From Cyclobacteriaceae bacterium (GTDB lineage Bacteria; Bacteroidota; Bacteroidia; Cytophagales; Cyclobacteriaceae): DNA of 6,846 nt. Each line of letters opens with the position of its first letter. Within the stretch, counting starts at the first letter, position 1. The position numbers and the translations under genes were made by a program. Shown here in pieces: positions 1 to 6,062 of the stretch. The stretch covers positions 1 to 6,846 of the forward strand of contig JABFSY010000046.1 in NCBI GenBank assembly GCA_013140395.1, in the 5' to 3' direction. The notes under the pieces are model-generated. The model was given only the letters and a program-made list of their open reading frames with translations, was not told where the DNA came from and searched no databases.

Positions 1-548
1 GGTTTGTCCAACTCGCTCGCGCTTGCTCCTAAGTTACACGGAACAGAAAACACGACTCCCGACTTTACAGCTGGATTCACCCCCATTCCCCGTTCACCCA
101 GGTATTTCAATGTCATACTCCCACCCATACTAAACCCGATGAGAACAATAGTCTTGTAACGATTGCAATCAAGCGCATGTTGAACAACGGCTGCAAGATC
201 TTCTGTGGCTCCATGGTGATAAAATCTGGGTAGGCGGTTAATGTCACCGCTACACCCGCGACAATTCCAGGCGATCGCATCCCATCCATTCTGAAAAAAA
301 TGCTTTGCCATTCCCTTTGCATAGTGGCGATCGCTATTCCCTTCGAGACCGTGGGTAATAATGGCAAGTTTCGAACTATCCTGGTTGAGGCAATCTAAGT
401 CAACAAAATCTCCATCGTTCAATTCCAGCCGCTCACGTTGATAAACTACTCCCTCAATTTTGCGAAATATACTGGGTATAATTGTTTCCCAATGTCCGTT
501 CCAATAGTAGAATGGTTTTTTGTACGATGAGTTTTCGATGAGTGGCAT
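1..548 (-). CDS. YheT-type alpha/beta hydrolase (C-terminus missing, cut by window edge)
   Basis: This reading frame is open from an ATG at 548 to the left edge of the window and gives the first 182 residues. YheT-type proteins (COG0429) are usually about 320 residues, so roughly 40% is missing. Visible landmarks are the N-terminal NGHWETIIPSIFR (17-29), the oxyanion-side HGLEGNS (66-72), the family-typical RGCSGDINR (97-105) followed by FYHHGATEDL (109-118), and the nucleophile elbow GFSMGG (138-143) with Ser140 as the likely catalytic serine. The Asp and His of the triad would lie beyond the edge. The family consists of cytoplasmic esterase-like hydrolases whose physiological substrates are mostly unknown. 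The start lies 3 bases after the stop of the upstream acetyltransferase gene, which implies translational coupling in one operon. No Shine-Dalgarno sequence is evident. The family call is firm; the substrate cannot be inferred. Confidence 0.88.
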   Translation of the reverse strand, partial: MPLIENSSYKKPFYYWNGHWETIIPSIFRKIEGVVYQRERLELNDGDFVDLDCLNQDSSKLAIITHGLEGNSDRHYAKGMAKHFFQNGWDAIAWNCRGCSGDINRLPRFYHHGATEDLAAVVQHALDCNRYKTIVLIGFSMGGSMTLKYLGERGMGVNPAVKSGVVFSVPCNLGASASELDK

Positions 549-551
549 TCG

Positions 552-836
552 CTATGTATTCAACACATCAGAAAGTTCTGGAGATTTGTCAAAGACAGAT
601 CGTGCAAAGGGGCACAGCGGTAGAATTTTTATATGATTCATTCGCGCATACTCGACAGCTTTAAGAACTAGTTGTTTACCTGCTCCTTGTCCACGGAGCT
701 TATCGGACACATCCGTATGATCGATAATGATTATTTTTTCTCCGGCTTTAGAATAGGTCATTTCAGCCAAGCGCTCACTACCTACATCGATCACAAAGGC
801 ACCTTTTGAGCCATGCTCAATTTGTTTTATATCCAT
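552..836 (-). CDS. Small GNAT-like N-acetyltransferase (Acetyltransf_CG / YjdJ type)
   Basis: The 94-residue protein is the minimal GNAT-like form, close to the usual 90-100 residues of the COG2388 / PF14542 family. The acetyl-CoA pyrophosphate-binding loop is RGQGAG (48-53), preceded by the family's HTDV (40-43). The helix-strand after it ends in LPLCPFA (72-78), matching the conserved PLCxxA/V segment of this family. Members are cytoplasmic and bind acetyl-CoA, but their substrates are generally unknown. I chose the ATG at 836. A longer GTG-started version from 875 would add 13 residues and overlap the transporter gene by 23 bases, whereas the ATG leaves a 16-base gap and starts where family members start. 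It sits between the transporter and hydrolase genes, probably in the same transcript. The family call is strong; no specific function follows from context. Confidence 0.88.
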   Translation of the reverse strand: MDIKQIEHGSKGAFVIDVGSERLAEMTYSKAGEKIIIIDHTDVSDKLRGQGAGKQLVLKAVEYARMNHIKILPLCPFARSVFDKSPELSDVLNT

Positions 837-852
837 CAAACAAAAATAAGCA

Positions 853-1980
853 TTAGGCTGATTTATACCTCGCACTTAGAAAGGTCATGATGACAAAGAG
901 AAAGGCAACAACCATCAACGCAATTCGCAGGGATTGCCAATTGGCAATTAGACCGATGATGGGAGGCCCGAACAAGAAACCTGAATAGCCAACAGTGGTA
1001 ACCATGGCAAGACCAACACCGGGAGGTAGATTTTTTGAATTGCCTGCAATGCTATATGCGATGGGAACAATGGATGAAAGCCCAATACCGATTATAAATA
1101 GCCCGGAGATTACTGAATAGGGATTATTAAAAAGCAAGGTAAGCGCAATACCCATGGAGGAGATGAGTCCGCACATCACCATGAGTTTACGATCACCAAA
1201 TTTCAAGCGCGCACCATCACCAAAAAACCGACCGATCGTCATAGCTAATGCAAATGCAGATAAACCCAAAGGAGCCAATGCCGGGGAGGCCATGGCAATA
1301 TTCTCCATGTAGTTGGTGCTCCAGTCGGCCATGGCGCCTTCGCCTAACATACAGCAAAAGGCGATCACTCCGATACTTACCATCGCTGCATTGGGCAAAC
1401 GGAAAGCAGGACCATCAACTTCCTTTTCTTTTGGCTTATCGTGAATTAAATGATAACGTGCCCATGCTGCCGCGGCAACACTCATACCCACAATGACAGC
1501 AAAATGAACAAAAAGAGTGGTTTCTAATTTTACGAATAGGGCACCGCAAAATGCACCGGCCACCATACCAATACTAAAAAGGGCGTGGAAACTAGTCATG
1601 ATGGGTTTTTCGTGAATCTTCTCTACCATCACTGCCTGCGAGTTCATTGAAACATCGAGCATGCCGGCTGTTAAGCCCATGATGAAAAACAATACAACTA
1701 ACCCAGGTAGTCCGGGCATGAGGGGAACCAAAGGAACGAATATGCAGTACAGGAATATTGAGAAGATGGTGATGCGCCTACTTCCATTTCGAATAATGAG
1801 CCAGCCAGTAAATGGCATTGCTAACAGTGCCCCAACCGATGACGATAGTAGCACGAAGCCAAGTGTTCCGTTATCAATATCGAATAATTCCTGAACTCTC
1901 GGAAAGCGGGCAGCCAGATTTGCATGGACGAATCCATTGATGAAGAAAATGAGTTTAACAGCGATGCGAGACGGACTCAA
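853..1980 (-). CDS. MFS transporter, YbjJ-like (TTG start)
   Basis: This is a 375-residue inner-membrane major facilitator protein with about 12 hydrophobic helices in two groups of six, split by a charged cytoplasmic loop near 176-195 (HDKPKEKEVDG). Family signatures are the loop 2-3 motif GWLIIRNGSRR (59-69), GMLDVSMNSQAVMVE (106-120), FHALFSIG (132-139), GEGAMADWS (213-221), the second loop motif GRFFGDGARLKFGDR (250-264), and GYSGFLFGPPIIG (331-343). These match the YbjJ / fucose-permease-like branch of sugar and drug transporters; the substrate is unknown. The frame has no ATG before residue 55, and a TGA lies in frame at 2029-2031. I chose the TTG at 1980 because it gives SPSRIAVKLIFFINGF at the N-terminus, as expected just before helix 1. 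TTG codons at 2025 and 2022 are alternatives adding up to 15 residues. The gene is followed after 16 bases by the acetyltransferase gene. Confidence 0.88.
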   Translation of the reverse strand: MSPSRIAVKLIFFINGFVHANLAARFPRVQELFDIDNGTLGFVLLSSSVGALLAMPFTGWLIIRNGSRRITIFSIFLYCIFVPLVPLMPGLPGLVVLFFIMGLTAGMLDVSMNSQAVMVEKIHEKPIMTSFHALFSIGMVAGAFCGALFVKLETTLFVHFAVIVGMSVAAAAWARYHLIHDKPKEKEVDGPAFRLPNAAMVSIGVIAFCCMLGEGAMADWSTNYMENIAMASPALAPLGLSAFALAMTIGRFFGDGARLKFGDRKLMVMCGLISSMGIALTLLFNNPYSVISGLFIIGIGLSSIVPIAYSIAGNSKNLPPGVGLAMVTTVGYSGFLFGPPIIGLIANWQSLRIALMVVAFLFVIMTFLSARYKSA

Positions 1981-1999
1981 AACAGTATTATTTATAAAT

Positions 2000-2007
2000 C
2001 GAAAATA
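2000..2007 (-). promoter_or_regulatory. Possible Bacteroidota -7 box for the transporter gene
   Basis: The minus-strand octamer TATTTTCG matches the Bacteroidota -7 consensus TAnnTTTG at all but one fixed position. It lies 19 bases upstream of the TTG at 1980, so transcription would begin only about 15 bases before that codon, which would fit the shorter transporter start. No well-spaced -33 TTG is present, so this is a weak call based on the -7 match and its position alone. Confidence 0.2.
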
Positions 2008-2083
2008 GCCATTTAAATGCAACAATCTTCAAGAATTCTTCATTGAATTCACTCTATCGATTGCAAGCCGATTTTTATTTCTT

Positions 2084-2096
2084 GAAGGTAACCTTC
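2084..2096. repeat. Short inverted repeat just after the amidohydrolase stop
   Basis: GAAGGT (2084-2089) and ACCTTC (2091-2096) form a perfect inverted repeat around a single central base, 4 bases beyond the amidohydrolase stop codon. Transcribed on the minus strand it could fold into a 5-bp hairpin with a 3-base loop. It is followed by AAGAAATAAAAA rather than a U-tract, so it is not a convincing intrinsic terminator. It could be a weak 3'-end stabiliser or a protein-binding site ahead of the transporter gene. Confidence 0.35.
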
Positions 2097-2100
2097 TATA

Positions 2101-3558
2101 CTAGTTCATTCCCTTTCTAAAGTCAAGAGGCGGGTTACGATCTCCGATGAGGGATTTGTATTGGAATCCTACTCCCGTTTTTTCAAGCAACTCTTTTTTT
2201 GCTTTGTCTACTAATTCAGGATTGTTAAATAAATCAATAGCAGTCATGGTCAACGTTTTTGCTGCATTCGACATTGCTTTTAATCCAATTCCATTGCTAC
2301 CGGTAGCAACCGCTTGCCAAGAATGAGGTGGAACGCCTGGAACCCAAGCGGCAACACCTAGCCCTGCTGTAGGAACTACCCAAGTGATGTCTCCAACGTC
2401 TGTTGAGGCTGGAAAAAACCCTCCCAGATGAAAAGGCATTACTTGTTGTGCTTGATTTAGATCAGGTGCCTTAAAATTAAAACTTGATTGAATTTTTTTT
2501 GCAAACTCAGTTTCCTCAGCTGAGTAATTTACACCACCTACTTTTTTCAAGTTGTCATACATTAAGTGAGATAGCGTTTCATTTGGCATGAGATTAAATG
2601 AACCTGAGATGACTTCATATTTCATCGAAGTCTCTGTTCCAGTGGCTGCCCCCTCGGCACATTTAACAATACGATCCCACAGTTCTGCCAGCACGCGTGC
2701 ATCAGGATGTCGCACCATGTATTCAACTTCTGCAAAATCGGGAACTACGTTTGCCGCCATTCCTCCTTTGGTGATTACATAGTGTATGCGCGCATCTGAT
2801 GGCATATGTTCACGCATCATGTTAGTCATATAGTTCATGGCCTCTATTGCATCCAAGGCAGATCTGCCTTTTTCGGGCGCGGCTGCGGCATGTGCCGAGC
2901 GGCCGTAAAACCTAAATAAGGTTTGTTTGATCGCCATGCATGACTCAGGACTAGCGTCATTTTTGTTTGACGGATGCCAGTGCAACACAGCGTCAACATC
3001 TTTGAACAGCCCATCGCGCACCATATACACTTTTGCGCCACCACCTTCTTCTGCCGGTGTTCCGAATAACTTAATGGTTCCTGATTTTTTATTTTTAGTG
3101 AGCCAGTCTTTCAATGTGATGGCCGCCGCTGTTGACGCAGTCCCAAACAGGTTATGACCACAAGCGTGTCCAGCCCTTCCTTCAATAAGTGATTTTCTTT
3201 CAGGTACACTGTCTTGAGAAAGACCAGGCAATGCATCAAACTCCGCTAAGATTCCAATCACCGGCTTGCCAGATCCAAACGATGCCAGAAATGCAGTTGG
3301 CATTTCAGCAATACCTGATTGAATAGCGAAACCTTCATTCCGTAAAGTCTCTTGTAATAATGTGGCGCTTTTATTTTCCTGAAAACCTAACTCCGCATAA
3401 CCCCAAATTTGTTTGGCGATTTGCGAATAGGCAGGATATTTCTTCGATAATTCTTGCAATGCGAATTGCTTGTCTTTTTCTCCATTGACTTTAAGAGTGT
3501 TTTGGGCTTGTCCGTAAAAGCCGACTAGAACGAGGGCTATTGCTAAAAAGAATCTCAT
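2101..3558 (-). CDS. Exported M20-family amidohydrolase, AbgB-like
   Basis: This 485-residue metallopeptidase-fold amidohydrolase belongs to the M20 (M20D) group and is closest in character to p-aminobenzoyl-glutamate hydrolase subunit B. Residues 1-18 form a Sec signal peptide (MRFF, hydrophobic core, then GQA before Q19), so the enzyme should act in the periplasm or outside the cell. Conserved blocks are LGFQE (57-61), AEFDALPG (105-112), GHACGHN (130-136, likely metal ligands Cys133 and His135), TPAEEGGG (167-174, Glu170 likely general base and Glu171 ligand), HWHP (193-196), SAHAAAAPEKG (221-231) in the dimerisation domain, STDVGD (385-390) and PPHSW (410-414, His412 likely ligand). All catalytic positions look intact. 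The family cleaves amide bonds of N-acyl amino acids or folate catabolites; the exact substrate cannot be read here. The ATG start is fixed by the signal peptide. The gene stands apart from rny behind a terminator. Confidence 0.92.
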   Translation of the reverse strand: MRFFLAIALVLVGFYGQAQNTLKVNGEKDKQFALQELSKKYPAYSQIAKQIWGYAELGFQENKSATLLQETLRNEGFAIQSGIAEMPTAFLASFGSGKPVIGILAEFDALPGLSQDSVPERKSLIEGRAGHACGHNLFGTASTAAAITLKDWLTKNKKSGTIKLFGTPAEEGGGAKVYMVRDGLFKDVDAVLHWHPSNKNDASPESCMAIKQTLFRFYGRSAHAAAAPEKGRSALDAIEAMNYMTNMMREHMPSDARIHYVITKGGMAANVVPDFAEVEYMVRHPDARVLAELWDRIVKCAEGAATGTETSMKYEVISGSFNLMPNETLSHLMYDNLKKVGGVNYSAEETEFAKKIQSSFNFKAPDLNQAQQVMPFHLGGFFPASTDVGDITWVVPTAGLGVAAWVPGVPPHSWQAVATGSNGIGLKAMSNAAKTLTMTAIDLFNNPELVDKAKKELLEKTGVGFQYKSLIGDRNPPLDFRKGMN

Positions 3559-3640
3559 GATTTTGGAGTTTAGATTATTCTAACAAAGTACTAAATTATT
3601 GGTGAAAATGAAATTGGTTTATGTGCCAGCGGGTGTCGCA

Positions 3641-3651
3641 CGTTGCAAACG
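3641..3651. repeat. Short inverted repeat beside the rny terminator
   Basis: CGTT and AACG flank a 3-base centre (GCA), giving a perfect 11-base inverted repeat directly next to the terminator stem, on the amidohydrolase side. It may be chance or a minor regulatory site. Nothing else marks a role. Confidence 0.2.
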
Positions 3652-3678
3652 AAAAAGCCCCATTACTGAGGCTTTTTT
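3652..3678 (-). terminator. Intrinsic terminator of rny
   Basis: On the minus strand, 23 bases after the rny stop, an A-rich arm AAAAAGCCTCA, the loop GTAA and the arm TGGGGCTTTTT form an 11-bp stem with a GNRA-type tetraloop ending in five U residues. One pair is G-U (positions 3669 and 3660). On the plus strand that pair becomes a C-A mismatch, so the hairpin is optimal only for minus-strand transcripts. It separates rny from the amidohydrolase gene, whose start is about 95 bases further on. Confidence 0.8.
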
Positions 3679-3700
3679 GGAAATCGTATTGAATAAAAAC

Positions 3701-5266
3701 CTACTTCGCGTAGGCTACACTTCTCATTTCTCTAATCACCGTCACTTTAATTTGTCCCGGATACTGCATGTCTTTCTCAATCTTTTGCGAGATATCGAAG
3801 CTAAGTTGTGAGGCACGTTCATCGGTTGCTTTCTCTGCATCTACCATCACACGTAACTCGCGCCCAGCCTGAATGGCATAACACTTTTCAACACCTTCAA
3901 AACTTAATCCTACATTTTCCAGATCTTTCAGACGCTTAATGTATTGCTCCATCACCTCACGTCTTGCACCCGGTCTGGCGCCTGAGATAGCATCACACGA
4001 TTGAACGATGGGAGAGATGATGCTCGTCATTTCTATTTCATCATGGTGCGCGCCAATGGCATTACAAATGATCGGATGTTCCTTATACTTGATGGCCAGT
4101 TCCATTCCCACAATAGCATGTGGCTTTTCTAATTCTTCAGGCCATACTTTGCCGATGTCGTGTAGAAGTCCGGCACGTTTTGCTTGCTTAACGTTCAGCC
4201 CAAGTTCTGCTGCCATGATCGCGCAAAGATTCGCTACCTCGCGTGAGTGCTGCAATAAATTTTGTCCATATGAAGAGCGGTAGCGCATACGGCCGACCAT
4301 TTTGATAAGCTCAGGTGCCAAACCATGGATACCTAAGTCTATGACAGTCCGTTCCCCAATTTCTAATACTTCGTCTTCAATGTTCTTGGTTGTTTTAGCA
4401 ACGATCTCTTCAATTCGAGCCGGGTGAATACGCCCGTCTTGTACCAACCGGTGTAATGAAAGCCTTGCAATTTCTCTTCTAACCGGATCAAATCCTGAAA
4501 TGATGATTGCTTCGGGTGTGTCATCTACAATAAACTCTACTCCCGTGGCGGCTTCGAGTGCTCGAATGTTTCGACCCTCACGACCAATGATTTTTCCTTT
4601 GATATCATCACTTTCAATATTGAAAATAGAAACGCAATTTTCTACTGCATGCTCTGTTGCGGTGCGTTGTATGGTTTCCACGACAATTTTTTTGGCTTCT
4701 TTCGTAGCTGTTAATTTTGCCTGTTCCATGATTTCCTTGATATAAGAACTCGCCTTGGTTTGCGCTTCTTCTTTCATGGATTCAATCAATTGGTCTCGCG
4801 CCTGATCTGCCGACAGTTTAGAGATGCCCTCCAATACTGCCACTTTCTGCGCGTTGAATTTGTCGAGCTCTTCTTTTCTGCTTTTTACTAACTCGTGTTG
4901 GCGCGCAAGGCTTTGTCTTTCTTCGTCCACCTCGCCCTCTTTCTTTTTCAACGTTTCCAGCTCTTTTGAAATTTGTGCTTCGCGTTGTTTGATCTTTTGC
5001 TCGTTGCTGATGATCTGATTTTTCTTGCGGTTGGCTTCTTCTTCAAACTCCTGCTTCATCTTCAGCAGTTTTTCTTTGGCATCAATAATCCGGTCTTTTT
5101 TGATGTTTTCTGCTTGAATCTCCGCTTCCTTAATGATCAGCTTTGCCTTTTCTCCGGCAACCAGTTCGTTTTTCTTGATTTTTCTTTTTGCCATGAGCGA
5201 ACCGATTACCAGGCTGAGTAATACGGTAGCCATAGTGGCAATAGAGGCAATTACGATTATTTCCAT
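3701..5266 (-). CDS. rny: Ribonuclease Y
   Basis: RNase Y is a membrane-anchored endoribonuclease that initiates mRNA decay. At 521 residues this protein has the normal family length. Domains in order are an N-terminal membrane helix (about 3-25) followed by basic residues (KRKIKK), a long charged coiled coil (about 35-200), a KH RNA-binding domain around 205-275 with [15 protein letters not shown] (228-242), and an HD phosphohydrolase domain (about 335-430). Metal-site residues are visible: His340, the HD pair His369-Asp370 in LLHDIGK, the His407-His408 pair and Asp424 in [15 protein letters not shown]. The conserved C-terminal domain includes [14 protein letters not shown] (457-470). The ATG at 5266 places the membrane helix at the very N-terminus as expected. 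A 119-base gap separates it from zapA upstream, so it may have its own promoter as well as readthrough. Its 3' end is marked by the hairpin terminator. Confidence 0.97.
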   Translation of the reverse strand: MEIIVIASIATMATVLLSLVIGSLMAKRKIKKNELVAGEKAKLIIKEAEIQAENIKKDRIIDAKEKLLKMKQEFEEEANRKKNQIISNEQKIKQREAQISKELETLKKKEGEVDEERQSLARQHELVKSRKEELDKFNAQKVAVLEGISKLSADQARDQLIESMKEEAQTKASSYIKEIMEQAKLTATKEAKKIVVETIQRTATEHAVENCVSIFNIESDDIKGKIIGREGRNIRALEAATGVEFIVDDTPEAIIISGFDPVRREIARLSLHRLVQDGRIHPARIEEIVAKTTKNIEDEVLEIGERTVIDLGIHGLAPELIKMVGRMRYRSSYGQNLLQHSREVANLCAIMAAELGLNVKQAKRAGLLHDIGKVWPEELEKPHAIVGMELAIKYKEHPIICNAIGAHHDEIEMTSIISPIVQSCDAISGARPGARREVMEQYIKRLKDLENVGLSFEGVEKCYAIQAGRELRVMVDAEKATDERASQLSFDISQKIEKDMQYPGQIKVTVIREMRSVAYAK

Positions 5267-5280
5267 AGTTGAAAAAATTT

Positions 5281-5293
5281 AGGTATTAAACCT
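5281..5293. repeat. Imperfect palindrome in the rny leader
   Basis: The minus-strand 13-mer AGGTTTAATACCT is a palindrome except for one mismatched pair, and it lies 14 bases upstream of the rny ATG. The rest of the 119-base zapA-rny gap (5267-5385) is AT-rich with an eight-T run just after zapA. I see no terminator hairpin or clear promoter in it. The palindrome could be an operator or a small leader hairpin; its role is not established. Confidence 0.25.
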
Positions 5294-5385
5294 TATTTCC
5301 AGAGGATCCCCAACGTTGTTTGGTTATTAGCCAGACATTTTTTGGTTGAAGAATGGAAATGAAAAAAAATTGAAAGGAAGGGGAC

Positions 5386-5670
5386 TTAAAGCGCTTGAGA
5401 AACCAGTTGGTTAAGGTAGTTCACCTTTTCCGCTACAGTATCATCAATTACCTGTAGGCTTTCTTCTTCTGCCATCTTATCCACCAGGCAATCGAAGGCA
5501 ACCATGGCGAGGAGATCTTGCTTGTCATCCAGACCAAACTGCTCGCGGTAACGCTTTATTTTCTCGTTGATGAGCTTGCCGGCCGCACGTACCTTTTCTT
5601 CTTCCATGCGTTTTACCTTCATGGGGTATTCGCGGTCCGCAATTTTTATTTTTACTGATAGTTCGTCCAT
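5386..5670 (-). CDS. zapA: Cell division protein ZapA
   Basis: ZapA is a small cytoplasmic protein that binds FtsZ and cross-links its filaments, stabilising the division ring. The 94-residue product has the family layout: an N-terminal globular part starting MDELSVKIKIADREYPMKV (1-19), then KVRAAGKLINEKIKRYREQFG (26-46), the well-conserved DKQDLLAMVAFDCLVDK (49-65), and a C-terminal helix (about 66-94) that would form the dimer/tetramer coiled coil. I chose the ATG at 5670 rather than the TTG just before it at 5673. The upstream coiled-coil gene ends 12 bases before this start, so the two genes are almost certainly co-transcribed. rny follows on the same strand after 119 bases without a visible terminator between. 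The identity is firm on sequence character and context. Confidence 0.93.
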   Translation of the reverse strand: MDELSVKIKIADREYPMKVKRMEEEKVRAAGKLINEKIKRYREQFGLDDKQDLLAMVAFDCLVDKMAEEESLQVIDDTVAEKVNYLNQLVSQAL

Positions 5671-5682
5671 CAACTAACCGGG

Positions 5683-5979
5683 TTATCTGCTCAAGTGAGC
5701 TATGCACTTATCGATTTCTCGGATATACTCGTCTACTTTCCTTTTCAACTCAGAAACATTTTCGTCTTCTGGGTTAATATGGTCTACAATTTTAGTTATT
5801 TTAATCTGATTTTTAAAATTATGCAGTTGCTCGTCTCGTTTGCGAAGATCTGCTTTGAGCTCGTAATTCTCCAATTTTAGCCCCCGTACCTCATCTTTTA
5901 CGGTTTTATGCTCATTCAGCAGTACTAGAATTTTTCGCTCCAGTCCGTTTAAGTTGGTCTTTAATGCTTCTTGGTCCAT
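5683..5979 (-). CDS. Small coiled-coil protein of unknown function, upstream of zapA
   Basis: I do not recognise a named family for this 98-residue protein. It is highly charged and helical throughout. Residues about 8-57 look like one long coiled coil (LNGLERKILVLLNEHKTVKD, then leucine-spaced KLENYELKADLRKRDEQL). A short break with proline follows (VDHINPEDEN, 65-74), then a conserved-looking C-terminal helix SELKRKVDEYIREIDKCIAH (76-95). It has no signal peptide or membrane segment, so it is probably cytoplasmic. From memory, a protein of this kind lies directly before zapA in many Bacteroidota. The stop is 12 bases before the zapA ATG. The ATG at 5979 is the first in frame and is preceded by an 83-base gap after pheT. 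A role as a ZapB-like partner of ZapA is an inference from size, coiled-coil nature and position, not from detected homology. Confidence 0.85.
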   Translation of the reverse strand: MDQEALKTNLNGLERKILVLLNEHKTVKDEVRGLKLENYELKADLRKRDEQLHNFKNQIKITKIVDHINPEDENVSELKRKVDEYIREIDKCIAHLSR

Positions 5980-5992
5980 GTTCTTACTATTG

Positions 5993-6017
5993 AATGTTGA
6001 ATTTTTAATGTTGAATT
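5993..6017. repeat. Two-copy direct repeat between pheT and the coiled-coil gene
   Basis: The 11-mer AATGTTGAATT occurs at 5993-6003 and again at 6007-6017, a period of 14 bases, in the 83-base gap that forms the leader of the coiled-coil gene and zapA. Such TTGAATGTTGAATT-type runs seem to recur in Bacteroidota intergenic DNA as I recall it. The copies could be part of a dispersed simple repeat or a paired binding site. No pheT terminator is visible in this gap. Confidence 0.5.
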
Positions 6018-6062
6018 CGCTCTTTTAACCTACCGATATCCATCATTAAACAGCTGTCAAAA

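Noticed and set aside
113..367. An 84-codon minus-strand open frame within the hydrolase region
   Set aside because: It is a shadow in another frame. The true frame starts at 548, is open to the edge and carries HGLEG and GFSMGG motifs.
837..875. GTG-started 13-residue extension of the acetyltransferase
   Set aside because: It would overlap the transporter gene by 23 bases and add residues not typical of the family; the ATG at 836 is better.
1248..1894. Plus-strand open frames opposite the transporter gene
   Set aside because: Low-complexity translations with no recognisable domain, fully antisense to a well-supported membrane protein gene.
2031..2040. 10-base palindrome AAGAATTCTT upstream of the transporter
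   Set aside because: Short, AT-rich and without a partner site; likely chance.
2844..3044. Minus-strand frame inside the amidohydrolase gene
   Set aside because: Out-of-frame shadow of a coding region with intact catalytic motifs.
3584..3590. Bacteroidota -7 promoter box (TACTTTG on the minus strand) before the amidohydrolase
   Set aside because: It is one base short of TAnnTTTG and has no TTG at -33 spacing; too weak to list as a feature, though its position 25 bases before the ATG is reasonable.
3599..3811. Plus-strand 70-codon frame covering the rny terminator and the rny 3' end
   Set aside because: It contains the terminator hairpin and the antisense of rny, and has no domain features.
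4008..5221. Several plus-strand frames opposite rny, some rich in Phe, Leu and Ser
   Set aside because: Their hydrophobic look is the antisense of the charged Lys/Glu-rich coiled coil; there is no independent support.
5267..5385. Possible 6S RNA or other small RNA between zapA and rny, by analogy with the E. coli zapA-ssrS order
   Set aside because: The 119-base gap is shorter than a 6S RNA (about 180 bases or more) and shows no long rod-like pairing.
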